Positions 21,564 through 33,719 of a stretch of DNA of 64,000 nt are shown here, one piece after another (the stretch's first letter is position 1; each line of letters opens with the position of its first letter). The DNA is from Diphasiastrum complanatum. Lineage: Eukaryota > Streptophyta > Lycopodiopsida > Lycopodiales > Lycopodiaceae. The notes beneath the pieces were generated by a model. It did not search any database and was not told the origin of the DNA. It worked only from the letters and a program-made list of their open reading frames with translations. The position numbers and the translations under genes are program-made. The stretch is from positions 1-64,000 of the forward strand of contig MU831885.1 of assembly GCA_029204225.1 (NCBI GenBank), written 5' to 3'.

Positions 21564-23417
21564 ATGTCTCATATTGGTAACTCTTTGTCATCATCCAACG
21601 AGGTTAGAATCATTGACAAGTTCAATGGATATAACTTCTACATCTAGAAGTTAAAACTCTGGATGATGTTGATAGATAGAGATCTTTGGGATGTAGTAGA
21701 AGGTGATGTCCTGAAACCAGAAGATGGTGATCAAGCAAAGGCATGGAAGATCAAAGATTAGAAGGCCTTAGCATGTATTACACTCAATCTGGCTGACTCT
21801 CAAATATTCCATGTTACCACATGCAAAACCTCTAAGGATGCATTGGATTTGTTATCAAATCTCTATGAGACTCATGATGTAACCACTAGATTACATCTTA
21901 GAAGGAAGTTCTTTACTCTTAGCATGTCTGATTCTATTGCCATCACTTCTCACATCAACAGCTTCAAATTTCTATTTTATCAGTTATCAGCTGTAGGATG
22001 TGCTATTCAAGATGATGATGCCGTTATGACCTTGCTTTCTTCTCTTCCAAAGTCGTATGAACACTTTGTGGTGATGATCTCCACACAATCCGACCTCACT
22101 CTTCAAAAGGTGATCAATCATCTACTTCAAGAAGAAATATGGAGAAAGACTAGCAGCCTGTCCATCAAAGACAAGTCCTTGGCCCTATACACCAAGAAGA
22201 AAGACTATTTCAAGGGCAAAAATCAAGTACAGCAGCAACAGCAGAAGCCTCATACTCAAGTTGAGAATAGTGGATCGCACAAGAAGCTTTTCTGCAGATT
22301 TTGCAAGAGAGCCAATCACGACATCAAAGAGTGTCGTATCCGCATCTACAATGAGACAAAGAAGCAACAACCAGATTCCTCCAATGCGATAGAATTCAAG
22401 GAGCAAGATACACACATGTTAATGGCTTACAACAGTGGCGAAGAAGACCACAATAGTTGGTATTTGGACAACGACGCTACCCAACACATAACCTCTCGCA
22501 AGGAATGGTTTATCGAGTATGCAGATTATAGCAGAGATCAATTCATCTACCTCAAAGATTCAAGCACCATACGCGTGGAAGGCAATGGGACAGTCAAGAT
22601 CGCATTTAAAAACAATCTTTCTATTTATGTCACCAATGTTCTTCACGTACCTCAGTTGTCAAAGAACTTGTGGTCAGTTTTTAAGATAATTGATGAGAGT
22701 TACACTGTTACTTTCTCATCTGAACAATGTACAATCTTAGATGAAGATACTACTCTGACTACATGTATTAGAGTTGGAAATCTTTACATACTCTCTAATT
22801 CAGTTGCATTAGCTAGCATCTCTCATGAAAATTTAAACGATAATGCTATTCTGTGGCATAGTCGATTTGGACACATGAATACAAGATCACTTTCCTATAT
22901 GCATTGTAATAATTTAGTTGATGTATTACATTTCCCTTCTTCATTGGATAGGAAATCTTTCTTTTGTGAATCATGCATCTATGGGAAGCACTCTAGAAGC
23001 AAGTTTTCCAAATCACATTTTATCAAAACAAAGTATGTATTGGATCTTCTACATAGCGATCTTTGTGGACCAATGCCAACTCCGTCCTTAAGGGATGCAA
23101 TCTATTTCATCACTTTCATAGATGATTATTCTAGATGGTCTACAGTCATGTTCATTAAGCACAAATCAGAAGCCTTTGAATTCTTCAAGAGATTCAAGGC
23201 CATGGCTGAGACACAAACGTCTACAAAAGTGAAAGCACTCCGAATTGATGGTGGCAACGAATACCTCTCTAACTAATGTCCGACTACGTGGCTGAACATG
23301 ATATTAGAAGATGGTTCACCACTTCCTATTCACCTCAACAAAACAAGATTGCAGAAATGAAGAACCGAACTCTTCTCAACTTAGCCAGATCCATATTACA
23401 TCAAACGCACCTACCTA
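21564..23417 (+). pseudogene. Copia gag-protease-integrase (E1), 3'-deleted
   Basis: The frame from ATG 21,564 (MSHIGNSLSSSNEVRIIDKF) meets TAG codons at 21,645 and 21,759, then stays open to 23,276. In order it shows a gag domain (TRLHLRRKFFTLSMSD, LLSSLPKSYEHFVVMI), a zinc knuckle (CRFCKRANHDIKEC, CX2CX4HX4C), a protease-like site (WYLDNDATQHIT, where DSG is expected), the GAG-pre-integrase zinc region (LWHSRFGHMN ... CESCIYGKHSR) and an integrase core (LHSDLCGPM, LRIDGGNEY). A frameshift at about 23,275 is followed by the end of the core (TSYSPQQNKIAEMKNRTLL). At about 23,417 the coding sequence runs straight into an LTR, so RT and RNase H are deleted. Confidence 0.92.
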
Positions 23418-24377
23418 TTGGATTATTCTCCCAATAATCAACTAATCGACATTTTAATCTTCATCCAACTTTTATCCAGATTTGTAGTTTTCTCTGTATT
23501 TTTACACAGTCTGCATAACTACTCGAAAATAGCTCATAGTGACAGTTTACGTTCATTTCTGCAAACAGACTGTTTACGACCAAAGCCACCGACTTGCATT
23601 AATCCATCAACAAGTAGTTTCTGAGAAGTCCTAACTAGATGGATGCCAACACATCACAGCCAACTGGATGACGCTTTTGATGACCTAATTGCTTAGTATA
23701 AATAGCTATTCATATTTCAGCATCTTATGATGATTGAGAGGATCATGACGACGATTCTCAGATCAAGTATCGAATAGTTATCTTTCTCTCTCTCTCTCTC
23801 AAGCCTGTGAGCTTGCACACTCTTGACCATTCTAGTTCAGTTCTTTAGAGTTGATTAGAGATTGCTATTGCGCTTACTGCTTATTAATAGTTGCGCTTAA
23901 TTCAGACTTACTTTTAGCCGCTCAGAGATAGATTAGAGTACGCGGCTCCGATTCGCAACTTGTTGTATTCATTTACATCCATTTCACTTCCATATTGAAT
24001 CAATAATATCTTCTTATTGCGTTCAACCTCGTCTCAGAATGTATGCATTTTTGTAGTTCTTCGTGACTCATTATTTGTCTGATGTTTTGCGACTAGTTAT
24101 TTGTCTAATATTTTGCGACAAATTATTTGTCTAATGTTTTGATGCTTAATGGTTGGCTACGTAATCATTGTAGTACTAATGATTTCAAAGTTAGTTACTA
24201 TAAGATCAAACGTGATTTCTATCACTATTGCTTTGTTCAAAATTGATAGGCATAGTCATGCATAAAGAAAGAGGAAGATAGTTTATTCCGCTGCGCACGA
24301 TAAGGTTTTTTTCTTGTCGTTCAAAAAAATTTCATTCAAACTCTTTTCTTTTTGAGTTCACACACCTCTTTTCAACA
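23417..24377 (+). repeat. Copia LTR shared by E1 and E2 (about 960 bp)
   Basis: The sequence TTGGATTATTCTCCCAATAA at 23,418 matches the start of the LTR at 28,024, lacking only the first two bases. The LTR ends TTTTCAACA at 24,377, directly before a PBS. It has a TATA box (TATAAATA, 23,697-23,704) and a short CT tract (23,785-23,800). It is the 5' LTR of E2 and, because E1 runs into it, also marks the 3' end of E1. Confidence 0.85.
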
Positions 24378-24389
24378 TGGTATTAAAGC
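24378..24389 (+). other. Primer-binding site of copia E2
   Basis: TGGTATTAAAGC directly follows the LTR terminus CAACA and matches the initiator Met-tRNA-type PBS with two transitions. Confidence 0.75.
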
Positions 24390-24529
24390 GTTGATTCTTC
24401 AAGGCCTAATACTATTGTATTAGAGCGTAAGCTCTTACGCTTGGTATCTTTCGTGATATCAAATTATTCTTCAGTTCAAGTCAATTTGTTTTGGTATCAT
24501 CTCAAAGTAAAGCCGGTCTTATTGCAGAC

Positions 24530-27500
24530 AAGCTGGATCCAATTATCATTTATGGAAATTTAAGATGAAGACCTTGCTAATCACCAATGAGTTGTGGGAT
24601 GTTATTACAGGTATTGAAGTGAAGCCTGAAGACGACACAAACGACTTAAAATGGAAGTCAAAGGATGGTAAATCTTCCGCGCTTATTATCCTCAATATAT
24701 CAGATACTCAGATTGGCCACGTAGTTGAAGCCAGAACTTCGAAAGAATTTTGGGACATCCTGAGCTCACTATATGATGTGAGAGACGTAACTACTAAGTT
24801 ACATCTTCAAAGGAAATTCGTCACACTCAAGATGTCGAATAATGATTCTCTTCAGAATCATATTAACTAGTTTAAGAATATCTTGCAATAGATGGCCGTT
24901 GTCGAATTAGTATCATAGACGATCAAGACACAATTATGACATTGCTTTCAAGTCTGCCCTTTACATATGAGAACGGGGTGATGATCATCACGACACACTC
25001 AAATTTAACTCTTACCAAAGTTATCACTATGTTGCTGCAAGAAGATAATCGAAGAAGTCAAGACACTTCATCTACCTCTTCGTCTCATGTTTTATATGTC
25101 AACAAGGACTCGAAACGTCAAAAGTAGAAAAGTTCCAAGCAGTTTACATCGAATCGGAAACAGACTCAAGGTCAAGAACAATCATCGAATTCACATTCGT
25201 CAAAGAAGAAGAAATTTTGTAGGTATTGCAAACGCAATAACCATGAGATCCAAGATTGCCAAATTCTCAAAGTGAAGAATGCAGCCAAGCAACCTGATCA
25301 ACAAGCAAATACAGTTACAGCATCTCCTGAAGTCGAAATGGACGAAGACGCTTTTATGGTCAAAGACAAATATGTGAATTCAGATGATTCGTGGTTTTTG
25401 GATTCCAGAGCTACTCAACATATGACCAATCATCGCGAGATTTTTTAATCATATACACCTTACAACACGAAGAAGTATGTTCATCTTGGTGACGATAGCA
25501 CTCACACTATCAAAGGTGAAGGTACTGTAAAATTAAGAGTCCGACATGATCAATTCAAACTATTGTTGAAAGTTTTGTATGCTCCTAAACTATCTACAAA
25601 TCTGTTATCAGTAAGTAGAATCACAGATTTAGGTCATAGGGTGGAGTTTGAATCTGACCAATGCAGAATTATCGATAGGAGTAACAAGATTCTTGCACTT
25701 GGCAAGAGACATAAATACTTATATAGATTGGCACATTGTTATTCTGATTCTAGTCAAGCTTTGAAAATCTATGTTCTTGTTAATAAAGCATTATTATGAC
25801 ATCATCACTTAGAACACTTGAATTATGCATCTATTTCAAACATGTCCAGACAATCCTTATAGTACTTGATCTCCACTATCCTTCTGGTAAAGTTGATCTC
25901 CACGTCTGCCATAGTTGCATCTTTGGAAAGCAGACTAGGATTCCGTTTAGATCGAGTTATAGAAATGCAGCAAAAGGTTTGTTAGATGTTGTTCATACAG
26001 ATATATGTGGACCTGTGCAAACTCCTTCATTTCTAGATCCAAAGTATTTCATTACTTTTATTAACGAATTCTCAAGAAGAACAACTGTTTACTTCATTAA
26101 ATAGAAGCTAGAAGCTTTCATCAAGTTCAAACAATTTAACGAGCATGCAAAAAAACAGATTGGTAAACGAATCAAAGCACTAAGGTCCGATAACGGGGGA
26201 GAATACATCTCCACCGAATTCAAGAAGTACTGCCTTAACATGGCATGAGCAACAATACATTACCTCCTATTTGCCTTAGTCAAATGGTCTTGTTGAGAGA
26301 AAGAACAGGACCTTAGTCAAATCGGCAAAGTGCATGTTATCACAAGCAACACTTTCGAAGTCCTTCTAAGCTGAAGATGTTTCAACAACAACCTATATTC
26401 AGAACAGATGTCCTACTAAAGGTCTCTCAGACAAAACACCATTCGAAGTTTAGACAGGTACCAAACCTTCTTTATCAAACTTATGAGGTTTTGGATGTAC
26501 TGCTTATGCGTAGATTTCTCATGATCTCAGGAAGAAGCTCGACTTCTAGAGCATCAAATGCATTTCCGTCAGCTACACTACTTCAGATCAAGCCTACAAG
26601 TTGTTCGATCCTATCGAGTCGAAAATATTCATTAGCCGGGATGTCATCTTCATCGAAGATCAGTTTATCGATCTCAAGGGAAAAGGCAAAGCCCAAATAG
26701 CCAATTCTTCGGTTTCATCTGACACATTGAATTTTCCAGTTCTTCAGTCGACTATTCCTATCGAAGGTCCAAGCTCATCTACTTTTGACGAACAACATAT
26801 CAATGACGAATTTGAAAATGATGATGTTGCAGTTCAGCAACTACAACATGATGAAAGTGATCAACTTTCTCTATCCCCCAGAAGATCATCAAGAACTAGC
26901 AGACCACCTATCAGGTATATTGATGAGCCTACGGCCTATCTTGTTCAGGAGCCGACTATTGTCGAAGAGGCACTCAGTCAGCCTGATTCCGATCTTTGGA
27001 AAGAAACTATAAATAAAGAGTATTCATCTCTTATCAAGAACCAGACATGGACGATTGTCGAATCGCCTGCTAGCAGAAACGTAGTTGATTGCAAATGGAT
27101 TTTCAAAGTCAAGTACAAAGTAGACAGAAGCATCGACAGAAGGAAAGCTCGACTTATTGCCAGAGGATTTTCTCAAGTATACAACATCGATTACACTGAG
27201 ACTTTCAGTCCAATAGTCAAGCATTCTTCTATTCGACTTTTATTATCATTTGTTGTTGTAGCAGATTTGGAAATACATCAAATGGATGTATAGACAACAT
27301 ATCTCAATAGAGTTATCGAAGAAGATATTTACATGGTGCAACTCGAAAGATATATTATCAAAGGTAAACACAATCCTTATTGATCATGGCTACACACCAA
27401 GCTCTTCAAATTTAAATGTTTACTTCAAGACAATGCTTCTTGGTTTCCAAGGGGAGGCTCGAACCTGGGACCAAAGAAACTTTGGATGCTACTTCAAGAC

Positions 27501-28023
27501 AATGCAACAGTCTTTTATCATTATCACTTTGTACGTGGATGACACATTGCTCTCGACAACAGTATCGATTTGATAAAAGAAGCTAAGACAATGCTATCTT
27601 CTGAATTCAACATAACCGATCTGGGCAAAGCTCATTTCTGCCTTGGTATTCAAATTTATAGAGACAGAAATCGAAAGTTGATCTGCATTACTCAACAGAG
27701 ATACATCCACAATATGTTAGTCAGATATAATCTGGTTAATTGCAAGTTAGCTCTCTCACCAATGGAACCAGGTCAAAGGACCAATGTCTCTAAACAATCG
27801 AAGGTCAACCCTAGATTTCATTCTAGGAGTAAACACATTGAACTTAAGTATCACTATGTCAGAAGCAAAGTTCTCAACAAAGAGGCTAGATTGTAGTACT
27901 GTCAAACGCAACATATGACAGTGGATATTTTTACTAAAGCATTAAGCTTGGATGCACACAGAAAGTTTTGTGTGGAACTAAGTTTAAAGGTCAAAGCAGT
28001 CATGGATTTAGATGAAGAGGGAG
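24530..28023 (+). pseudogene. Copia gag-pol (E2), heavily decayed
   Basis: From about 24,530 the frame gives gag (SNYHLWKFKMKTLLITNELW, TTKLHLQRKFVTLKMS), then a complete zinc knuckle (CRYCKRNNHEIQDC) and a protease with the catalytic DSG changed to DSR (WFLDSRATQHMT). GAG-pre-integrase and integrase follow (VCHSCIFGKQTR, VHTDICGPVQT, LRSDNGGEY). RT starts at about 26,950 (CKWIFKVKYKV, ARLIARGFSQV) and shows LYVDD near 27,535. Stops and frameshifts are frequent. RT lacks the segment around the usual YGLKQ motif, and RNase H is reduced to its end (SRSKHIELKYHYVR, MTVDIFTKALSL). It ends in a GAAGAGGGAG polypurine tract before the LTR. E1 and E2 belong to one lineage but differ at many residues. 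Confidence 0.9.
27421..27505 (-). mobile_element. Tiny insertion with a tRNA-like B box and 16-bp target duplication
   Basis: TACTTCAAGACAATGC occurs at 27,421-27,436 and again at 27,490-27,505, flanking 53 bp that do not belong to the copia RT. On the minus strand the insert contains GGTCCCAGGTTCGAGCC, a match to the polymerase III B box (GGTTCGANNCC). It adds exactly 23 codons in frame between NVYFKTM and QQSFIII. The duplication length fits LINE-assisted insertion of a SINE or tRNA fragment; no A box or poly-A tail is visible. Confidence 0.6.
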
Positions 28024-28384
28024 TGTTGGATTATTCTCCCAATAATCAACTAATCGACATTTTAATCTTCATCCAACTTTTATCCAGACCTGCAGTTTTC
28101 TTCGTGTTTTTACACAGTCTGCATAACTACTCAAAAACGGCTCACAGTGACAATTTACGTTAATTTCTGCAGATAGACTGTTTATGACCAAAGCCACTGA
28201 CTTGCATTAATTCATCAGCAAGTAGTTTATGAGAAGTCCTAACTGGATAAATGCCGGCACATCACAGCCAACTGGATGACGCTTTTGACGACCTAATTGC
28301 TTTGTATAAATAGCTATTCATATTTGAACATCTTATGATGATTGAGAGGATCATGATGACGATGCTCAAATCAAATATCAAATA

Positions 28385-28472
<88 letters not shown>

Positions 28473-28995
28473 CTGCAAGCTTGCACACTCTTGAGCATTC
28501 TAGCTCAGTTCTTTAGAGTTGATTAGAGATTGCTATTGTGCTTACTGCTCATCAGTAGTTGCACTTAATTCAAACTTACTTTTAGCCGCTTAGAGATAGT
28601 TTAGAGTATGCGGCTCTGATTTGCAACTTGTTGTACTCATTTACATCTGTTTCGCTTCCATACTGAATCAATACTATCTTTCTATTGCGTTCAGTCTCGT
28701 CTAAGAATGTATGCATTTCTGTAGTTCTTCGCAACTAATTATTTGTCTGATGTTTCGCAACTAATTATTTGTCTAATGTTTTGCCTTAATGTTTGGCTAC
28801 GTAATCACTATAGTATTAATGATTTCAAAGTTAGTTACTATAAGATCGAACATGATTTCTATCACTATTGCTTTGTCCAAAATTGATAGACGTCATGCAT
28901 AAAGAAAGGGGAAGATAGTTTATTCCACTGCACACGGTAAGTTCTCTTTCTTGTCATTCAAATTCTTTGCATTCGAACTCTTTTCTCATTTTAGA
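28024..28995 (+). repeat. 3' LTR of copia E2, truncated at its end
   Basis: TGTTGGATTATTCTCCCAAT follows the polypurine tract GAAGAGGGAG. It has the same landmarks as the LTR at 23,417: TATA box at 28,305-28,312, CT tract and TTCTTCG-CAACTAATTATTTG. Similarity stops near 28,995, before the CA terminus. The CT microsatellite is about 84 bp here against about 16-20 bp in the 5' LTR. There is no recognisable target duplication because both outer ends are damaged. Confidence 0.85.
28387..28470. repeat. (TC)n microsatellite in the LTR
   Basis: About 84 bp of CT dinucleotides, located some 75 bp downstream of the LTR TATA box and hence in the presumed R/leader region. Confidence 0.95.
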
Positions 28996-30655
28996 CACTT
29001 CCCAAAATTTGCGAAGTGAGAGAAAGCCACTTCACATGAAATGCAAAGTTGAGATATTTGCAGCAACAAAGCCCTATTTTGGACAAGATTAAAATCTGTA
29101 CAATCGTTTCCACTAATGTTTGTATCAATAAAAAATATTCTATATCAACAGTCTTAGATTTGTTAGATTTTGTACTGCTAGAAGAACTAGTTTTAGAGGC
29201 AGAAAACATGGAAATATTGAAATCCTCAGAAATATTTAACAAGAAATAAAAAACAGAGACAGATTGAAACTCCACAAATCTACACTTTTTATTGTGTATT
29301 TGGCAATTATCTATAGACTTGAAATCATTATGCAACTTGTTGAACATTTGGTCAAGCTTGGATTTTATAATTGTTCCTATCGATATTCAGTAAGTTTTGA
29401 TAATGAATCATGTCTTTATTCTGAGATCTGGACAAGGGGGTATTGAGCAAAGACTTAAATCTGAGATAAATCTAAGAAAATACTTTCACACCAAAAATCC
29501 TTTGTGATAGAAGGAGGAACAAAAAGAAAAAGAGAAAAAAGTGTCTTGAAATAGTCTATATTTTGGGTAATACCAAATTCATGAAAAAAAATAGAAGACT
29601 AGAATCAAAATTAGACATTGCTAAGAAAATTACAAAAAAAATAAGATTAACAAAATAACTAACAAAGGATATCAATTGCAAGCGCGGAGAGCCAGATTAA
29701 ATGCAAGCTAGTATGTGCTTGGGACCAATATCAAAGATCCAAATATTGGTTTCAAACGCAGATATGAATGTGAAGGTCAGATGAGAACATTGGACCTGCT
29801 TAAAAGTGATACCCGAGCAATATTAGTTTCAAGCTTGGAAGAAGGAAGTGAAGATACAAAATTGAAAGAGTGTGCTTGAAACCGATATCAGGCGCATAAA
29901 TTCCAAAAATTTTATGAAAATGCGTGCTAGAAATAATCTATTTATAATTAAAAAAAATGCACGTTTGAAATCCGATCGTATTGATATGCGACGATCAATG
30001 ATTCACTACAATAGAGTCTTCGTACAAGGAATGGTTGATGCAACAGTTGACACGTGTGGAATGACACGTGTCAACATCTGATGTGACCATGGGTGAGTCC
30101 CACGTGCCCATAATAGATAGGCCATAATTGCTTGTACGGGTGAACATGTGGACCTGAATAATTCTGCCATGTGTCATTGTCTGCTGACTTTCGCACGTGC
30201 GAAATTTTTTTATATGTACTCCGTGGAGATAACTCATTTTTTTCACAAAAGAATCACTCTTGCATTCCAATATCACTCTCAAGCGCACCGCCATTGTCTC
30301 TTTGATCTATCCACGCCCTTTGTGCTCGAGATCGATACCGCTCTGTCCCCATATCGATTTCGAATGCAACTCCACTATCTCTTTTTTCAAACTTCTCTCT
30401 TGGGCTTGAGATTGATACAATATTGATTTCAAGCACGTTCTTTGTCTTTTTTAGAAAAAATTAGAAAAAAAATTGTCCTTCGTGCTTGGAAGCGATATTC
30501 TTATTTTCATTTTTTAATGTCCATCTTTCTCTTTTGAACATGATGGTCAGGGTCAAGTCCACTGCCCATGCCAAAACATTTGTACAACCATCCCTTGCCC
30601 GTGTCTCTCTTGGAATTGGTTGACGACGTGGTAGAAAACAAGCCTGGATAAGGGA
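28996..30655. other. AT-rich stretch with a dispersed GTGCTTGAAACCGATATC-like motif
   Basis: No domain is recognised; the minus-strand frame at 28,991-29,347 is Ser/Lys-rich and unidentified. Between 29,700 and 30,500 about ten degenerate copies of a motif near GTGCTTGAAACCGATATC occur on both strands, for example 29,715, 29,742 (inverted), 29,871, 30,345 (inverted), 30,400 and 30,487. Confidence 0.4.
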
Positions 30656-32660
30656 AATTAAGGAACTTCATAGATCAATCGAGTCGTTGATTTCAAAAGT
30701 TTTCTTCGGCCATGAGGAATGTCAGGATGTCGCTCTACCTTCATGTTAGATTCGTCGTTATAGCCATGCAAACCTTGCAAGTTGTTGCGTAGGACTATCT
30801 GTTCCAATTTTTTGAGTATTTTGTCCTCCTTGTCGTGCATGGTAAGCGTGTTACCATCATGCCCAAGGATTCTATAATTCTTAAAAGTCTTCAGGAGCAT
30901 TATTCAAATCTCCATCTGGATAACGCCAGCACCTCCAGAGATCTACCTCTGGATAGAACAGACCTCCTCACCACCTCAAGCAGGAAGAGAAAGTAGTATG
31001 TCATTACAAAATCTAGATCTCGTAGGCTAGCTCATGCTTCTCTTCCTCTAAAAGTCATCCTTGCAAAGCGGCCCCGCATCGTCCCAACGACTAGTTCATC
31101 ATTTTGGGCTCTGAATCAAACTCAAGATCAACTTCTCCTCCTCTGTTACTCGTCAACCTCCTCAGAAGGTTTCATCCCCGAAGGTCAAGATAACCCAAGA
31201 GGAGCTTGACAAGATAATAGAGAAGTTTGCAAATATTTTTTTTCACATCCATTCAAAACCATATATATAAATTTTTGTAAGAATCCCATATGATCCTTGG
31301 TAGATATATTTTGATTTCGACCATTATAATGAGTACAAATTTTACTTAGCCATTAAAATTGATATGCTTGCGACAATTATTTTGACTTACTTATTTCATA
31401 TACCAATAGAAGCTTTGAAATAGGTCCTATATTTTTTTATGAGCTAAAGAATAAAAATGTCACGATATCGGATACTATTGTTGAAGTCGGCTAGAATAAT
31501 TTGCAACACAATATCAAACTCGATATCATTAGGGACATTTTTGTTATTAGTCATTTCTTCATGTTTGTAGTGAAGGAGAAATGAGGCCAATTTTGATGCA
31601 GCTGTTTATTTCATCGATTGCAGTCTAGTGGCCAAAATTTTTGATTATATATGAAAATAAGTAATTTTTTCTAGTTTAAATTTGATGGCTTTTATTTTGA
31701 TGTTTATATTTTTTTCAACATTGATTTTAATTTCATTTTGATTGTTGCAATCAGCATTGGAAATTAAAAATTCTTTCTATCAAAAAAGTAAAGAAAAAAT
31801 ATCAAATTTTCTATGTATAAAAATAAACTCAACTGAGAATACACATAGAGAATTTGATTTTCTACTTCAAACAACCATTTGGGAATAAAAACAACGGTAA
31901 ATTCTATTGGCGAAATAAACATAATATTTATTGTTGATATCGATCTTTCTTGCTTGATAATTTTTTGTCTTAATATGAATAAATTATTTATCAAAATTTT
32001 AAAAGTTTTCATTCAATATCTACAAACTGTACATCAAAATGACTCTTTTAATTGTGCTTGGTTTGTGTTGTATAATACAAAGCTATTTTTTGAGTCGTAG
32101 AACTTACATGTGGACGTTGATATTGACAAGGTAATATTTTGTTAATATGTTGGATCTTTTTTGCTTTTAAAGTTTTTGTCTTAGCATGAATAAATTATTT
32201 ATTAGAATTTTAATAGTTTTTATTCAATATCTACAAACTATACAATAGAACGATTCTTTAGTTGTGCTTGGTCCATGTTGTATAATATTGAGCTATCTTT
32301 TGAGTAGCAGAACTTACATGTGGACGTTGATATTGACATGGTAATATTTTGTTGATATGTTGCTTTTTTATTTATTTAGTGTCATTGCTAGTAAATTGCT
32401 CATCCACCTTGTTTGTAATGACAGTTCACTCTTGACCCGTCGTACAATCTTGACGAAGTGTATAGATTGCGACAAGAGTTGATAATTTTTTTTTGTATAG
32501 AATGGTAAAAGTTTTATTCCAGAAATTGAGGGCATCGAAGGTGCGGAAAAGAAAGTTTCTCATGCCTTAACAGCCTTTCAGGTTGCTCAAGATGCAAACG
32601 TTGTAAGATACAATGAAAAGGGCATAGAAGTCATTCCTAATAAAGAAAAAGGATAAATAA
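30656..32660 (+). other. Coding-like scraps of an unidentified gene or element
   Basis: Several plus-strand stretches look coding but lie in different frames: RSRRLAHASLPLKVILAKRP near 31,020, then NEANFDAAVYFIDCSLVAKI near 31,585, FTLDPSYNLDEVYRLRQE at 32,426, and an open 51-codon stretch (FIPEIEGIEGAEKKVSHALT) from 32,501 after a TTTTTTTTGTATAG acceptor-like site. A minus-strand frame also exists at 30,658-30,900. They could be exons, or pieces of a decayed element. I cannot name a family. Confidence 0.25.
31941..32363. repeat. 211-bp tandem pair
   Basis: TGAATAAATTATTTAT, ATTCAATATCTACAAACT, AACTTACATGTGGACGTTGA and TATTGACA(A/T)GGTAATATTTTG occur in the same order in both units, offset by 211 bp, with about ten percent divergence by eye. 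Confidence 0.8.
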
Positions 32661-33719
32661 CAAGACATGAGATTGTAGTCTATCAAGCTTCTAATACTGA
32701 TATAGACAAAAATACAGAAAAAAATTCAAAATAAAATTTTTAATTTTATAGGATTTCAAGTGTTCATAAATGTGTATATATTACCATCCAACAAAATAGA
32801 TACAACCTTACATGTACACAACCCATTTATGAGATTTTTATTGATATGAATATGAATTGTTAATCAAGTTGTGTCCTTAGCACAATACTGTATTGCAATT
32901 TCTAAACTAACAAGAAACAAAACAATAACGATGATGGACATATAATTTTTTGATAATAAATCTCAGTGTTCTTCCATTAGTTGGATAGATTTGCCAATAC
33001 CTCTACATTTGATCTCAAACTCATGTCTTTTACGTACTTGCAAAAATTTAACACAAAGTACGTTACATTTAGTATAAAGATTATATGAGCAAAATTTTAA
33101 AGAAACTATTTATTAAAAATAGAGTGTTTAAAGTTACTTACGTGTTTACCATTGAAAATGAATCCAAAGTCTGAAGATATATCATATTGTAAGAGCAACA
33201 GTTTCTATCTAATGTAATTTAGACTCCAATCTTCCTCCAACCTAATACATGTCAAAAGTGCATCATTGTATGATATTTTAATATTCTTTTATTCAGAGTG
33301 TTCACTAGCTTCAAAGTCTTAATCGAGTGGCACCTATTGACCTTTAAATCTTTTTCATCTTTGATAGTGGAAACATAGGGTCAACATTTTTTTTTTCTTG
33401 ATAACAAAAGCACATGGAAGACATTTTAATTCCATATTCTATATCTCTGTTTGTTTTTTTTGTACCAGCCTTTATCCATAAGTTCATATAATGAACTATT
33501 TGATAAATTTTTGCATACAAACATCGTTGGAGTTTTGTGTACATTGACACCTGAAAAGAATCCTCAAATATATTCAAAGAAATAAATTAACTTAATTAGA
33601 TTTTTTTTTATCTATTGCTTATCTTTAATGATTTTTTTACATCATTTAAAAAAAACAGCATCTAGAGTAAAACATCTATCACTTCCAAAACTAGGTAATG
33701 GAATTGGCATTATTTTCAT
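32661..33719. other. Very AT-rich gap without a gene
   Basis: About 1 kb of AT-rich DNA with homopolymer runs; no frame with a known domain. It leads directly into the minisatellite. Confidence 0.4.
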
